Source: JAWXBG01 sp044375415 (GTDB taxonomy: Bacteria; Bacteroidota; Bacteroidia; Flavobacteriales_D; Sanyastnellaceae). From it: a stretch of DNA of 64,000 nt. The translations under genes were made by a program, and so were the position numbers. Every line of letters begins with the position of its first letter. Within the stretch, counting starts at the first letter, position 1. Below are positions 47,329 through 55,805 of the stretch, in pieces. The notes under the pieces are model-generated. The model worked only from the letters and a program-made list of their open reading frames with translations, was not told where the DNA came from and did no database searches. Location of the stretch: positions 1 to 64,000 of the forward strand of contig JBILMS010000004.1 of assembly GCA_044375415.1 (NCBI GenBank), given 5' to 3'.

Positions 47329-48453
47329 TTAATGAGGGTCGCTAAAGGCCGGATTATTGATGAAAGTTGTATCCGTCAGACATTTTAAAAATGCAATCAA
47401 GTCTGCTTTCGACTGTTCCGATAAATCCAAACCTCCTACAGTATATTTCATAAATGGATCTATCGTAGCGGAAGGCTGTCCACCGCTGTTGTAATGGTTG
47501 ATTACCTCTTCAAGGGTGTTGAATCTTCCATCGTGCATGTATGGTGCGGTAAGTTCAACATTGCGCAAAGTGGGTGTTTTAAACTTACCCATATCTAATT
47601 CATTGCCTGTTATTCCGCCTACTCCCAAATCGCTAAATACAGCATCCAATCCATTGTTGTGGAAGAGATAGTCGGTCATTTGCATCGCTCCATGGCCATG
47701 ACAATGGAAACAATCGGCACCATTCTGACCTCCTTGTACTTCTTCCGGACTGCCTCCTTCGGCCAGAAAAAGATTAAAGCCATTTTCTTCGGAGGGAGTA
47801 AACTCATATTGACCAATGCGCTGTTTATCAAACTTCGAATTTGCGCTGATCATCGTGCGAAGAAAAGATGCCATGGCTTTTGCAGCTTTGTCCTGCGTAA
47901 TATCGGTAGAACCAAAAGCAGCCTGAAACATAGGTGGATAAAGAGGATCAGCCTGCAACTCCGATAAAGCATTAGCCCAACTTTCGTTCATCTCTATGGG
48001 ATTTATTACGGGATCTATCACCTGAGATTCTAAGGTGATAGCTCTTCCATCCCAGAAGTAGTTGTATGCCCATCCGAGGTTAATAAGAGCCATGCTTTGA
48101 CGATTGCCAACAGCACCGGTTATTCCGGTGCTAAATTGATTGTTGTCAGAAAAGGAATATTGAGCCATATGACACGAACCACAAGACATCGTATTGTCGC
48201 CGCTTAGCTTTTTTTCCCAAAACAAAAAACGGCCAAGTTCAACCTTCTCAACTGTCAAAGGATTGTCGGCCGGTATATCCATCGGGGGAAAAAAAGGTGG
48301 GATGACCAAATTGTAAGGTGTTCCAATGGGAGTGAATCCGTTGCCACCGCCATTGTTACCATCCTCGTCATCATCATCGGGATTGCACGCCAAAACGAAT
48401 GTCGCCAAGGCGGCAATAATCCACAAAGTGCGATATGGCAAACATTTTTTCAT
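47329..48453 (-). CDS. Dihaem cytochrome c peroxidase / MauG-MbnH family lipoprotein (first copy)
   Basis: The 374-residue protein has a lipoprotein signal (Cys23 in VLACNPDD) followed by an Asp/Gly/Asn-rich linker. Two haem c sites are visible: CGSCH at 91-95 and CFHCH at 248-252. The closing ELTAPYMHDGRFNTLEEVINHYNSGG segment is typical of the family. Members are peroxidases or, in the MauG/MbnH branch, enzymes that modify Trp residues of a partner. The adjacent MbnP-like gene argues for the second option, which is an inference. It follows the other peroxidase gene after one base and precedes ykgJ by 5 bases. Confidence 0.9.
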   Translation of the reverse strand: MKKCLPYRTLWIIAALATFVLACNPDDDDEDGNNGGGNGFTPIGTPYNLVIPPFFPPMDIPADNPLTVEKVELGRFLFWEKKLSGDNTMSCGSCHMAQYSFSDNNQFSTGITGAVGNRQSMALINLGWAYNYFWDGRAITLESQVIDPVINPIEMNESWANALSELQADPLYPPMFQAAFGSTDITQDKAAKAMASFLRTMISANSKFDKQRIGQYEFTPSEENGFNLFLAEGGSPEEVQGGQNGADCFHCHGHGAMQMTDYLFHNNGLDAVFSDLGVGGITGNELDMGKFKTPTLRNVELTAPYMHDGRFNTLEEVINHYNSGGQPSATIDPFMKYTVGGLDLSEQSKADLIAFLKCLTDTTFINNPAFSDPH

Positions 48454-48454
48454 C

Positions 48455-49471
48455 TTAGTCCAAAGGTAATAAATCTTTGTTCTGCACGAAGTTCCAATCG
48501 GTCAGTGTCTTCATAAAAGCGATGATATCCGTCACTTGTTCATCGGTCAGATTGAGCGGTCGAATTCTTCGGTCTTTCGAAGAATGCGTTTTTCCGCCTT
48601 CATTGTAATGTTTCATCACGTCCTCGAGGCTATTCATGCTACCATCATGCATGTAGGGTGCGGTGAGTTCAATATTGCGCAAAGTCGGTGTTTTAAATTT
48701 CCCTGAATCTGCGGGCAGATAGGTATCTCGCTCTTTACCGGGGTCCTTATAGTGTTCGTACAATCCGATATTGTAAAACCCGAAGTCGGTAAAGAGATAC
48801 CCGCTATGACAAACGGCACAGGCTGTTTTTTCAGAGAAAAAGAGCTTTCTTCCTCGTTCTTCAGATTCGGTTAGAGGAAATGCTTTTGCATCCAGGAGGT
48901 ATCTGTCATACCGCGAATCGCCGCTGATAAAAGATCGCTCGAAACAGGCCAATGCACGGGTGATCACATATGGATCGGGATCTCTGCCGTATGCAAGACG
49001 ACTTAATTGAACGATCGTTTCATCTGATTTGAGTTTATCCGCTAAGGCAAGAACATTGATTCCCATTTCAACGGTATCGTGAATAGGGGAGAGGGATTGA
49101 ACTTCGAGCGTTGGTACTCCTCCTTCCATCATAAAGTATGGATACCATGCCAGATTGGCCAAGGTGGGCGAGTTGCGTCGACCCATCGCTCCATTCGTTC
49201 CGGGACTTACGGTTCTACCATCGGTAAAAGCACTGGACAAAACGTGACATGATCCGCAGGATAAATTGTTGTTTTTCGAAAGACGTTTGTCGTAAAACAA
49301 TCTTCTGCCTAATTCCAATCGAGCTGCTGTAGGTAGATTGTCCGCAGGTATTGAAGGAGTTTCGAAGCCACGTGGAATTTTATAACGGACTACCTTGTCG
49401 CTAGTGGTCGGGTTTTCGTGGCATGCGAAAACAAAAAACAAAATTACTGCGAGAAAGGCCCATTGCCTCAT
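48455..49471 (-). CDS. Dihaem cytochrome c peroxidase / MauG-MbnH family lipoprotein (second copy)
   Basis: A 338-residue lipoprotein (modified Cys17 in VFACHE) with haem c sites CGSCH at 72-76 and CAVCH at 218-222, and a C-terminal ELTAPYMHDGSMNSLEDVMKHYNEGGK segment. It shares the fold with the gene just downstream but is clearly diverged from it. Its start ATG overlaps the stop of the MbnP-like gene by 4 bases, the tightest coupling in the operon, which makes it the better candidate for the direct MbnP partner (MbnH). Confidence 0.9.
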   Translation of the reverse strand: MRQWAFLAVILFFVFACHENPTTSDKVVRYKIPRGFETPSIPADNLPTAARLELGRRLFYDKRLSKNNNLSCGSCHVLSSAFTDGRTVSPGTNGAMGRRNSPTLANLAWYPYFMMEGGVPTLEVQSLSPIHDTVEMGINVLALADKLKSDETIVQLSRLAYGRDPDPYVITRALACFERSFISGDSRYDRYLLDAKAFPLTESEERGRKLFFSEKTACAVCHSGYLFTDFGFYNIGLYEHYKDPGKERDTYLPADSGKFKTPTLRNIELTAPYMHDGSMNSLEDVMKHYNEGGKTHSSKDRRIRPLNLTDEQVTDIIAFMKTLTDWNFVQNKDLLPLD

Positions 49472-50226
49472 TCGATGCGAATCGCGTCGTTGAAGTTATT
49501 CATAAATCGGGAAGCCAACTCCACATTGCCGCTGGTGTGGGTAATGTAATCTGTGGCAATGTCGATCTGATCTCCTTCGCCCATCATAATTTTTTCTACA
49601 TCAATAATGACATGGATAACTTTCGTGGCGCCCGGTTCAATTTTGAAGTTGAAATTTTCTCCATCCTTGTGCTGACGAAACATGGGGTCGTCTCCAACGT
49701 GGAAGGCAAATGGGTGAAGTATTTCAGCACCCTCCGTACCGGTAGTATCAGCTTTACCTTCGAACATGGTGAAGATGTAACCGGTATTCCAATGCCAGAA
49801 CATGCCTTGTGAACCTTGAACACTTAACGGATGGCTATTGGGATAGGTAGTCGGATCAACATCCTTATTGTACTCTTTCGGAATTCCCAGATTGAAAGTT
49901 AAACCTTTGTAGTCTTTGCTGTCGAGTTCAATGCTGTAGCCGGCGCCCTCGCTGAAATTTACCAATGCAAAGTCTTTCACAGGTATTTCTGTTCCATCAG
50001 GTGTAATGACATTGAGCATACTGAAGTAGCTCATGAATTTGTCGACACGTATTCGATTGCCCATGTCGTCGTTGTACACGCTTCCAATTTGAAAAGGCTC
50101 TCCTTTGAACTCTGCTGAGAAAACAACTTGCAAAGTTCCTGTTCCGTCTTTATCGTGTTCGCACGAACTTGCGAAGACAAGAAGAGACAAAAGGAGCAGA
50201 GATGAATAAATTCTTTTCGTTGACAT
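49468..50226 (-). CDS. mbnP: MbnP-like copper-binding family lipoprotein
   Basis: A 252-residue protein with a lipoprotein signal (Cys22 in SSCEHD) and a beta-sandwich body. Its pattern is that of MbnP: a GxxFxIGS strand near residue 45-50, FMSYFSML, GLTFNLGIP, and a MFWHWNTGYIF strand. The only two tryptophans are Trp144 and Trp146 in this last strand. In the characterised pair, MbnH converts a Trp of MbnP to kynurenine and MbnP binds copper. Here it heads an operon with two MbnH-type genes. A -7 promoter element lies 40 bases upstream of the ATG. Confidence 0.8.
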   Translation of the reverse strand: MSTKRIYSSLLLLSLLVFASSCEHDKDGTGTLQVVFSAEFKGEPFQIGSVYNDDMGNRIRVDKFMSYFSMLNVITPDGTEIPVKDFALVNFSEGAGYSIELDSKDYKGLTFNLGIPKEYNKDVDPTTYPNSHPLSVQGSQGMFWHWNTGYIFTMFEGKADTTGTEGAEILHPFAFHVGDDPMFRQHKDGENFNFKIEPGATKVIHVIIDVEKIMMGEGDQIDIATDYITHTSGNVELASRFMNNFNDAIRIE

Positions 50227-50265
50227 GAATTTTCAATTTTTGAAGAACGTTTCCGTCATACAACA

Positions 50266-50273
50266 CAAAGTTA
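50266..50273 (-). promoter_or_regulatory. -7 promoter element of the mbnP-peroxidase-ykgJ operon
   Basis: TAACTTTG (minus strand) matches TAnnTTTG, 40 bases upstream of the mbnP ATG. No clear -33 element was found. Confidence 0.6.
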
Positions 50274-50385
50274 CGAAAATGTGCGCCGACGAGGGGTGAT
50301 ATTCCACAGTTTATACCTTTTGCAAGCCTTTTCCCCTACTTGTCATAAGTTATGATTCCGTGACTTAATGTCGAACCGGAATGCG

Positions 50386-50393
50386 GACCTTTG
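50386..50393 (+). promoter_or_regulatory. Near-consensus -7 element of arsM
   Basis: GACCTTTG differs from TAnnTTTG at the first position and lies 15 bases before the ATG at 50409. Confidence 0.4.
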
Positions 50394-50408
50394 CCCAAAT
50401 ATTGATTC

Positions 50409-51377
50409 ATGGCCTATTTAGATACTACACACGACGTTTATAAGGAAGCTGCACTGAAGCCGGATGTTGGCTTGTGCTGCACAACTACCCCGATTTGGCG
50501 GATGCCGGATCTTCATGTTCCTAAGATCATGCAGGAGATGAATTATGGTTGTGGAAGCACGGTAAATGCCCGCGATTTGGTTGGAAACCCATCAATCCTC
50601 TACGTTGGTGTGGGTGGTGGAATGGAACTCTTACAGTTTTCTTATTTCAGTAGGAAGAAAGGCGCTGTAATAGGGGTAGATGTGGTAGATGAAATGCTAG
50701 TTGCCTGTGCCGACAATTTGTTGGTAGCTCAAAAGGAAAATTGGTGGTTTAAAACAGAATATGTTGAACTGCGCAAGGGAAGTGCATTGGCTTTGCCGGT
50801 GAATGATGCGAGCATTGATATTGCTGCACAAAATTGTCTTTTTAATATTTTCAAGCAAGATGATCTGAAAAAGGCATTAGAAGAAATGTACCGTGTCTTG
50901 AAGCCAAACGGGCGTTTAATTCTATCCGATCCTATTTGTGATCAGGAAATGCCGGAGTCTTTGCTCAACGATGAAAAACTGCGTGCCCTTTGTTTAAGCG
51001 GTGCGATACCATTGAAAGCATACATAGATCTTTTAACTGCAACTGGTTTTGGAACCATTGAAATACGTGCGAGACGGCCATATCGCGTATTAGCACCCGG
51101 TCATTATGATACAACACAAAATCTATTTATAGAAAGCGTTGAGGTTTGTGCAATTAAAGATCCGATGCCTGCCGACGGTCCATGTGTATTTACCGGTAAG
51201 TCGGCCATTTATTTCGGAAAGGAAGAATTTCTCGACGATAAAAACGGACATATCATGATGTACAATCAACCACTTTCTATTTGCGATAAAACAGCAGCGG
51301 CATTGGCATCTCTCAACCGCGATGATATCATGATTACTGATTCGACTTACTTCTATGACGGCGGAGGATGCTGTTAG
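50409..51377 (+). CDS. arsM: Arsenite S-adenosylmethionine methyltransferase, arsenosugar type
   Basis: A 322-residue SAM-dependent methyltransferase. The N-terminal VGLCCTTTPIW (Cys pair at 23-24), motif I LYVGVGGGMELL with the acidic GVDVVDEM, NCLFNIF, and a C-terminal half with DGPCVFTGK and a GGGCC end give several spaced cysteines of the kind that bind As(III). The pattern matches the ArsM group annotated with arsenosugar biosynthesis in cyanobacteria and Bacteroidota. It would methylate arsenite to methyl- and dimethylarsenicals. No radical-SAM partner (ArsS) or ars regulator is seen next to it. The gene is divergent from the MbnP operon. Confidence 0.8.
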   Translation: MAYLDTTHDVYKEAALKPDVGLCCTTTPIWRMPDLHVPKIMQEMNYGCGSTVNARDLVGNPSILYVGVGGGMELLQFSYFSRKKGAVIGVDVVDEMLVACADNLLVAQKENWWFKTEYVELRKGSALALPVNDASIDIAAQNCLFNIFKQDDLKKALEEMYRVLKPNGRLILSDPICDQEMPESLLNDEKLRALCLSGAIPLKAYIDLLTATGFGTIEIRARRPYRVLAPGHYDTTQNLFIESVEVCAIKDPMPADGPCVFTGKSAIYFGKEEFLDDKNGHIMMYNQPLSICDKTAAALASLNRDDIMITDSTYFYDGGGCC

Positions 51378-51859
51378 ACAGTTCGGGGTTCGGAGTTCCC
51401 AGAAACAGGTAGTTCGCGTTTCTCTGAGGCCTAATGAGCAGTTTGTAGTTCTGAGAAACAGGAATTCGGAACGCAAAGGTTCGCAATGTACACGCAAAGG
51501 TTCGCTATGTTTTTAATGCTATTGCTCGCAAGCGAACTAAAGTTGCGCCTTGACTGTTTTGCATTTCAGAATTCTCAATAAAATTGTACTTCGTCCCTTT
51601 GCACAAATCTCCGGGGCCTTTGTGGTAAAAAACCAAATGCTCTCCTTGGAAAGGGCAAGGGAAAGGGAAAGGGGAGAATTGCGTTTATCTGAAACGGACT
51701 TCCACCAGCTTTGTGCGCTCCGTTCGCTTGCGAACGACACCTTAAGAAATCTCCTTTAGTTCTTTGTGTAATTCTTTGAGGCCTTTGTGGTAAAAAGACC
51801 TGCACAACAATCAGAGAAGAAAGGGAAAGGGGGGCTATACGTTTGAGATGGAGAACAGT
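51378..51859. repeat. Repeat-filled spacer between arsM and atpG
   Basis: No gene was found. From about 51525 to 51845 there are two adjacent units containing GTTCGCTTGCGAAC, CTTTGTGG(T)AAAAA and GAAAGGGAAAGGGG segments, related to 22727-22885. An additional pair of CAGGxAxTxCG-type segments follows the arsM stop. Both frames across the block are repeat products. Confidence 0.65.
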
Positions 51860-52735
51860 CTACCCCTTCAACGCTTCTGCACCGGCTACGATCTCCAGAA
51901 TTTCTCCGGTGATGGCTGCCTGCCGGGCTTTGTTGTATGTGAGCTTGAGACCTTTTACCAGATCGCTGGCATTGTCAGTGGCTTTGTGCATCGCTGTCAT
52001 ACGAGCGCCATGTTCTGCAGCTTGACTGTCCAAAATTGCTTTGAACAATTGAACTTTTAATGAGCGAGGAATTAACTCTTCTACAATCTGTTCCTTTTCA
52101 GGTTCGAAAATGTAGTCGGTTTTTGCTTTGCTATCGGTTGTGCTTACAGGCTTAACAATAGGTAAGTACTGCTCATTGCGAATGATCTGTACTGCTGCAT
52201 TTTTGAATTGATTGTAGACCACATGCACGCGATCCCATTGTCCGGAGGCAAACTGTGACATCAATTCAGTTGATATACTCGACACGTTGGCAAATGTTGG
52301 AGCGTCGAAAATGGTATACGGAGTATCACTAAAACCGGCAGTAGTGTGATAAGGAGTCTTCTTATAAATGTCGAACGCCTTTTTACCAAGCGAAAGAATT
52401 TTGACATTCACATTTTCGTACTGACGAAGAAGTGTTCTTACTTCTTTTATAATGTTGTTGTTAAAACCTCCACAAAGCCCGCGATTACTGGTAATTGCAA
52501 CTATCAGTACATTTTTCACTTCGCGAGTTTTGCTATATGTACCCTCATTACCATCGAGTGATGAGGATACATTGCTGAGAATTTCCTGCAACTTTATCGC
52601 ATAAGGCCTCATACGAGTAACAGCGTCTTGAGCTCTCTTCAATTTGGCAGCACTTACCATTTTCATGGCAGAGGTAATCTGCATGGTGCTGTTTACCGAA
52701 GTAATTCTGACGCGTATCTCCTTTAAGTTGGCCAT
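51860..52735 (-). CDS. atpG: F1Fo ATP synthase subunit gamma
   Basis: Rotor shaft of F1. The 291-residue protein starts with MANLKEIRVRITSVNSTMQITSAMKMVSAAKLKRA, the standard gamma N-terminus, and ends with the family's NKARQAAITGEILEIVAGAEAL. SNRGLCGGFNNNI is also diagnostic. It is the last gene visible of the atpB-E-F-H-A-G series, 20 bases after atpA. Subunits beta and epsilon (atpD, atpC) are not in the window; in Bacteroidota they are commonly in another locus. Confidence 0.96.
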   Translation of the reverse strand: MANLKEIRVRITSVNSTMQITSAMKMVSAAKLKRAQDAVTRMRPYAIKLQEILSNVSSSLDGNEGTYSKTREVKNVLIVAITSNRGLCGGFNNNIIKEVRTLLRQYENVNVKILSLGKKAFDIYKKTPYHTTAGFSDTPYTIFDAPTFANVSSISTELMSQFASGQWDRVHVVYNQFKNAAVQIIRNEQYLPIVKPVSTTDSKAKTDYIFEPEKEQIVEELIPRSLKVQLFKAILDSQAAEHGARMTAMHKATDNASDLVKGLKLTYNKARQAAITGEILEIVAGAEALKG

Positions 52736-52755
52736 TGCTCTATGCTATGCTTTTT

Positions 52756-54333
52756 TTATGCGTAACGTGATGAAAGATCTTTTGCTACTTTTTCTAGCAC
52801 ATCGGTGATAGAATCGTTGATCACACCGTTGCGAAGATTATCAAGTACATCTTTGTGGCTGTTTTCAAGTAGAGCAAAGAAATCTTCTTCAAATGCTTTT
52901 ACTTTATCTACCGGTACGTTGCGGAGTAAACCTTTAGTACCACAGTAGATGATAGCGACTTGCTTTTCTACAGATACAGGTTTGTTCTGACCTTGCTTAA
53001 GAATCTCAACGTTGCGACGACCTTTGTCTAGAACGAATTTAGTAGCTTCATCGAGGTCGGAACCGAACTTCGAAAACGCTTCCAATTCGCGGAACTGGGC
53101 TTGATCGAGTTTCAATGTACCTGCTACTTTTTTCATCGACTTGATCTGTGCAGATCCACCCACGCGGCTTACACTGATACCTACGTTAATCGCAGGACGC
53201 ACACCGGCGTTGAAAAGGTTGGTCTCAAGGAAGATCTGACCATCCGTAATCGAAATTACGTTGGTTGGGATATATGCTGATACGTCACCTGCTTGTGTTT
53301 CGATGATCGGCAATGCGGTCAAAGATCCACCACCTTTTACCAACTTCTTAAGAGAAGCAGGAAGGTCGTTCATGTTTTCGGCAACGGATTGAGTTTCGTT
53401 CACTTTTGCTGCACGCTCCAGTAGACGGCTGTGCAAGTAGAATACGTCACCCGGATAAGCTTCACGTCCGGGTGGGCGACGAAGTAGTAGAGACACCTCA
53501 CGGTATGCAACGGCTTGTTTCGACAAGTCATCATATACGATCAATGCTGCACGACCTGTGTCGCGGAAAAATTCTCCAATTGCACATCCCGAGAACGGAG
53601 AGTAGAATTGAAGTGCTGCCGGATCAGAAGCAGTAGCGGCTACAACTACCGTGTAGGCCATGGCTCCGTTATCTTCGAGTGTTTTTACAATCGATGCAAC
53701 AGTCGAACCTTTCTGTCCGATCGCTACATAGATACAATATACAGGTTTACCTGCGTCGTAAAATTCTTTTTGGTTGATGATGGTGTCGATAGCTACGGTA
53801 GTTTTACCGGTCTGACGGTCGCCGATGATCAACTCACGCTGACCACGACCAATCGGAATCATAGCATCAATCGCCTTGATACCTGTCTGAAGCGGTTCTT
53901 TAACCGGCTGACGGTAGATTACCCCGGGAGCCTTACGCTCAAGTGGCATTTCGTATGTTTCGCCGGTGATAGGACCTTTACCATCGATAGGTTCTCCCAA
54001 TGCGTTTACAACGCGACCGAGCATTCCTTCACCTACTTTAATAGATGCGATAGTACCGAGACGTTTTACTACTGAACCTTCTTTAAGTTCACCGCTAGGA
54101 CCGAGCAATACGGCACCCACGTTGTCTTCTTCGAGGTTAAGTGCGATTCCGCGAACGCCCGATTCAAATTCGATCAGCTCTCCGTACTGAACATTGTTCA
54201 TTCCGTAGATGCGGGCAATTCCGTCACCCACTTGGAGTACGGTACCCACTTCTTTGATTTCTGCTTCGCTTTTGAAACCGGCGAGCTGCTCGCGCAGGAT
54301 CGCTGAAATTTCTGCAGGTTTAACTTCTGCCAT
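52756..54333 (-). CDS. atpA: F1Fo ATP synthase subunit alpha
   Basis: Non-catalytic nucleotide-binding subunit of F1. The Walker A motif is GDRQTGKT at residues 171-178, followed by LIVYDDLSKQAVAYREVSLLLRRPPGREAYPGDVFYLHSRLLERAAK, which is invariant in alpha. The length of 525 residues fits the family. It lies between atpH and atpG on the same strand. Confidence 0.98.
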   Translation of the reverse strand: MAEVKPAEISAILREQLAGFKSEAEIKEVGTVLQVGDGIARIYGMNNVQYGELIEFESGVRGIALNLEEDNVGAVLLGPSGELKEGSVVKRLGTIASIKVGEGMLGRVVNALGEPIDGKGPITGETYEMPLERKAPGVIYRQPVKEPLQTGIKAIDAMIPIGRGQRELIIGDRQTGKTTVAIDTIINQKEFYDAGKPVYCIYVAIGQKGSTVASIVKTLEDNGAMAYTVVVAATASDPAALQFYSPFSGCAIGEFFRDTGRAALIVYDDLSKQAVAYREVSLLLRRPPGREAYPGDVFYLHSRLLERAAKVNETQSVAENMNDLPASLKKLVKGGGSLTALPIIETQAGDVSAYIPTNVISITDGQIFLETNLFNAGVRPAINVGISVSRVGGSAQIKSMKKVAGTLKLDQAQFRELEAFSKFGSDLDEATKFVLDKGRRNVEILKQGQNKPVSVEKQVAIIYCGTKGLLRNVPVDKVKAFEEDFFALLENSHKDVLDNLRNGVINDSITDVLEKVAKDLSSRYA

Positions 54334-54404
54334 GGTATCTTTTATTTCTATTTGTTAGTGGATTCCTTTTCTGAAATCCAAATATCAACGTTTCACACTA
54401 CCGG

Positions 54405-54962
54405 TTAATACTCCGGTACATATGGGTTCTCAGAGAATTCTCTTCTGAGTTTGGTAATCTTTTCGGCTACCGAAGCATCCATCTGACGATCGGCCACATT
54501 CAATATGAATCCACCGATGATTTCAGGATCTATTTTTTCGACAAGCTCCACATTACCTCCGGCCATCTTCAAAGCGTGAGCCTGAATTTGTGCACGGGTA
54601 GTTGCATCGAGTGGTTGTGCTGAAACAACACTACCCTCTGTAATGTTCCGTAAAGCTTTGAATTGATGAACGAACGATGTGGACATTTCTCCCAAAAGAC
54701 TTTCACGTCCTTTAGTGGTAAGAAGTCTAATAAAAGCCATCGAGGTTTTACTAACACTACTTCCAAAAATGGCCTCAAGAACTTTCACCTTCTTGTCTTT
54801 CTTTACAACAGGATTGTGAAGAAAGAGTTGAAATTCACGGCTGCCGTCAATGGCCCTTTGCACGATTTGCATATCCGCAAAAGCAGCATCCTGCTCTTGA
54901 GGAGTATTGCACAAATCGAGCAACGACTTGGCGTAACGGGATGATATGCGTATTCCGCTCAT
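54405..54962 (-). CDS. atpH: F1Fo ATP synthase subunit delta
   Basis: The stalk subunit that links the F1 head to subunit b. The 185-residue protein has the family's helical N-terminal domain starting ISSRYAKSLLDL, KVKVLEAIFG in the middle, and the C-terminal VEKIDPEIIGGFILNVADRQMDASV. It is placed between atpF and atpA, as in other Bacteroidota. A gap of 71 bases before atpA is the largest in the operon apart from that before atpE. Confidence 0.94.
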   Translation of the reverse strand: MSGIRISSRYAKSLLDLCNTPQEQDAAFADMQIVQRAIDGSREFQLFLHNPVVKKDKKVKVLEAIFGSSVSKTSMAFIRLLTTKGRESLLGEMSTSFVHQFKALRNITEGSVVSAQPLDATTRAQIQAHALKMAGGNVELVEKIDPEIIGGFILNVADRQMDASVAEKITKLRREFSENPYVPEY

Positions 54963-54969
54963 GGTTCTA

Positions 54970-55467
54970 TTAGTTAGAACTCATTTCTGAGATCAACTTA
55001 CTGTTCAGTGCTTTTTGCTTTTCTGCATCTGTCAACTTATCTTTAACCAACGTCTCAGCAATGTCGATAGACAATGTAGCTACGTAGTTTTTAAGTTCGA
55101 CCATCGCTGCTTTTTTGCGGTTTTCAATCTCCGCACGGGCAGATGTCATGATGCGGTCGGCATCTTCTTGTGCTTTTTCGCGAGCTTCGGAAATGATGTT
55201 ATCCTTCACTTGCTTTGCTTCGAGGAGAATAGTATCGCGCTCATCGCGGGCCTGACGAAGAAGGTCTTCGTTGCCGGCTTTGAGGTTGGCTATTTCTTTG
55301 CGAACACGCTCTGCTTCGTTCAGGGCATTTTCGATGCTCTGAGTACGCTCTTCCAGCGATTTCACAATAGGCCCCCAAGCGAACTTCTTCAAAATGAAGA
55401 GCACAATCAGGAAAGAAACAGTAGCCCAGAAAACGGTACCGTATTCTACTTTTAATAAACCTTCCAT
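54970..55467 (-). CDS. atpF: F1Fo ATP synthase subunit b
   Basis: Peripheral stalk. One membrane helix at about 9-27 (TVFWATVSFLIVLFILKKF, followed by AWGPI) leads into a long charged coiled coil to residue 150. The 165-residue length is standard. The gene is 7 bases before atpH. Confidence 0.95.
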   Translation of the reverse strand: MEGLLKVEYGTVFWATVSFLIVLFILKKFAWGPIVKSLEERTQSIENALNEAERVRKEIANLKAGNEDLLRQARDERDTILLEAKQVKDNIISEAREKAQEDADRIMTSARAEIENRKKAAMVELKNYVATLSIDIAETLVKDKLTDAEKQKALNSKLISEMSSN

Positions 55468-55532
55468 GTGGTGGTTATGTGTTATTAATTCTTGTCCGGG
55501 TTCAATCTACCGATCCCGGCGAAGGCAGGCTA

Positions 55533-55775
55533 TTAGGCCAGAGCTACCAGAAGGCAAATGATAACCGCAAACAGAGCTACCCCTTCTACGAGAGCTGCTG
55601 CAACGATCATGTTTGCGCGGAGGTCACCGATGCTTTCAGGCTGACGGGCCATAGCGTCGAGAGCGTGGCTACCAATGAGACCTACTCCGATTCCTGCTCC
55701 GATTGCTGCAAGACCGGCACCGATACCAGCCAAACCGGCTGCTGATGCTTCCAAAAGAACTGTCAATAATTCCAT
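55533..55775 (-). CDS. atpE: F1Fo ATP synthase subunit c
   Basis: Rotor-ring proteolipid of 80 residues with two helices. The ion-binding carboxylate is Glu64 in ALVEGVALFAVI, and the loop has the conserved ARQPE. The residue after Glu64 is Gly and the first helix lacks the Gln of sodium-type rings, so the ring is expected to be proton-driven. It follows atpB by 30 bases. Confidence 0.97.
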   Translation of the reverse strand: MELLTVLLEASAAGLAGIGAGLAAIGAGIGVGLIGSHALDAMARQPESIGDLRANMIVAAALVEGVALFAVIICLLVALA

Positions 55776-55805
55776 CTGATTTATTGGTTTAAAAAGTGTA
55801 CTTAA

